Below, in pieces: positions 62,843 through 64,000 of a stretch of 64,000 nucleotides of DNA. The notes beneath the pieces were generated by a model. It made no database searches. It saw only the letters and a list, made by a program, of their open reading frames with translations, and was not told the DNA's origin. This stretch comes from Lucinisca nassula (lineage: Eukaryota > Mollusca > Bivalvia > Lucinida > Lucinidae): positions 150,844,082 to 150,908,081 of the forward strand of contig OY757015.1 in assembly GCA_963580285.1 (NCBI GenBank). The letters are read 5' to 3'. Both the position numbers and the translations under genes were made by a program. The first letter of the stretch is position 1. Every line of letters starts with the position of its first letter.

Positions 62843-64000
62843 GACAATAACTTTTGAAAGGGGCATAATGCGGATGAGAAAAAAATATGTGTCAGCTAAT
62901 TTTCCATAGCAAATCCATATATGAAATTTCAAAACCCTAACTTACATGGTTCTTAAGTTAATCTCGATGAAAAAAAATTACGTGTCAGCTTATTTTCCAT
63001 CAGGAACGCATATACGAAATTTCAAAACCATAGCATACATGGTTCTAAAGTTATGGATGCATCACTTTTAGCATACATTACAATAGACACAAATTACCAA
63101 AATGACAAAGGGCCATAACTCAAATTTTGTCAAAAGTTAATCAGGTCATCTACTCATCACCACCAATCTTTTCATCAACTTTCAAGACTCTAGCTATAAT
63201 AGTTTTTGAGATCTCTTGCTGACAAGATTTTATTAAAAAAACTTCAAAAGGCAATAACTCTTGAAAGAGGCATAATCCGGATGAGAAAAAAAATATGCAT
63301 CAGCTTATTTTCCATCAGGAATGCATATATGAAATTTCAAAACAATAGCATATACAGTTCTAAAGTTATGCTATGCATCACTTTTAGCATACATTGGGCA
63401 CAAATTACCAAAATGACAAAGGGCCATAACTCACAAAGTATTTTTCGGAATTTTGTCAAAAGTTAAGCAGGTCATCTACTCATCAACACCAATCTACATG
63501 TATTCACCAACATTCAAGGCTGTAGCTATAATAGTTTTTGAGATATTTTGCTGACAAGATTTTATTAAAAAAAACTTTAAAGGGCAATAACTCTTGAAAG
63601 GGGCATAATCCGGATGAGAAAAAAATGCTTGTCAGCTAATTTTCCATCAGAAATGCATATATGAAATTTCAAAACCATAGCATACACGGTTCTAAAGTTA
63701 TGCTATGCATCACTTTTAGCATATATTACAATGGGCACAAATTACCAAAATGACAAAGGGCCATAACTCACAAAGTGTTTTTCGGAATTTTGTCAAAAGT
63801 TAATCAGTCCATCCACTCATCACCACCAATATGTTCACCAACTTTCAAGGCTCTAGCTCCAATAGTTTTTGAGATATCTTGTTAAAAAAAAAATTCAAAG
63901 GGAAATAACTCTTAAAACGGGCATAATCCGGATGAGAAAAAAAATACCCGTCAGCTTATTTTCCATTAGGAATGCATATATGAAATTTCCAAACCATAGC
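62843..64000 (+). repeat. ~320-335 bp tandem array (S), runs off the window
   Basis: CAATAACTCTTGAAAG starts units near 62845, 63252 and 63585 (and AAATAACTCTTAAAAC near 63903). The first unit has an internal partial duplication. Other marks are GGGCATAATCCGGATGAG, AGGGCCATAACTCACAAAG and TCAAGGCTCTAGCT. The 86-codon frame at 63206-63466 is an array shadow. The reverse relatives are at 24030-24520. Confidence 0.85.

Noticed and set aside
1..64000. Bacterial or viral gene content
   Set aside because: No operon-like gene packing, ribosome-binding sites or viral hallmark genes; all coding remnants are eukaryotic transposons.

Overview
The window looks like intergenic or intronic DNA from a mollusc, most likely a bivalve. 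The clues are AT-rich sequence with no gene-length open reading frame, a RUDI/Meta-type tRNA-derived SINE, several pearl-like elements with central tandem arrays (CTAA 3' ends, 5' ends reading ACAAGAGG), and very dense small DNA transposons. I found no exon of a host protein gene, no functional tRNA or rRNA gene, and no CRISPR or bacterial operon. Short open frames exist throughout, but each one I examined falls in a repeat or lacks recognisable protein character.

Family names used here are mine. SINE-E is a ~300 bp CAAA-tailed retroposon with 12-17 bp target duplications. SINE-F has a tRNA-like head and a 3' module shared with SINE-E. SINE-P has another tRNA-like head. MITE-A/B and MITE-C are ~210-230 bp TTAA-flanked elements built around one hairpin core. 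MITE-D is a ~270 bp palindromic element. MITE-M and MITE-Q are further TTAA families. Pearl-L, -H, -G, -I, -J and -K are tandem-repeat-bearing elements that resemble bivalve pearl / Helentron-associated elements.

Layout. 0-5 kb: SINE-E, a CCATGG-rich stretch, and a 2.3 kb TA-flanked transposon carrying a nested Pearl-I. 5-9 kb: Pearl-L and a RUDI-like SINE. 9.4-14 kb: SINE-E copies, a TIR element with a 173 bp hairpin, and a mariner transposase pseudogene broken by four insertions. 14-28 kb: MITE-D copies, hairpins, a Pearl-H array, a perfect 334 bp duplication, and nested SINE/MITE layers. 28-31 kb: a diverged minisatellite invaded by TTAA MITEs. 32-35 kb: a Pearl-K array and a tandem pair of hammerhead ribozyme motifs on the minus strand. 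35-36.3 kb: a LINE reverse transcriptase pseudogene. 36.3-41 kb: Pearl-G with three 3' ends and one 5' end. 41-46 kb: nested SINEs and MITEs. 46.1-48.5 kb: a 53/55 bp minisatellite. 48.6-64 kb: nested MITEs, a ~6 kb Pearl-H array interrupted by other elements, many TTAA MITEs, a 30 bp minisatellite, a LINE 3' end and a ~330 bp array running off the edge.

The most notable items are the hammerhead (retrozyme-like) tandem, the hairpin core shared by otherwise different MITE families, and several insertions whose empty site can be read directly because the interrupted host sequence is itself repeated. Those sites show TTAA, TA, ATAT and duplication-free A|T target signatures.
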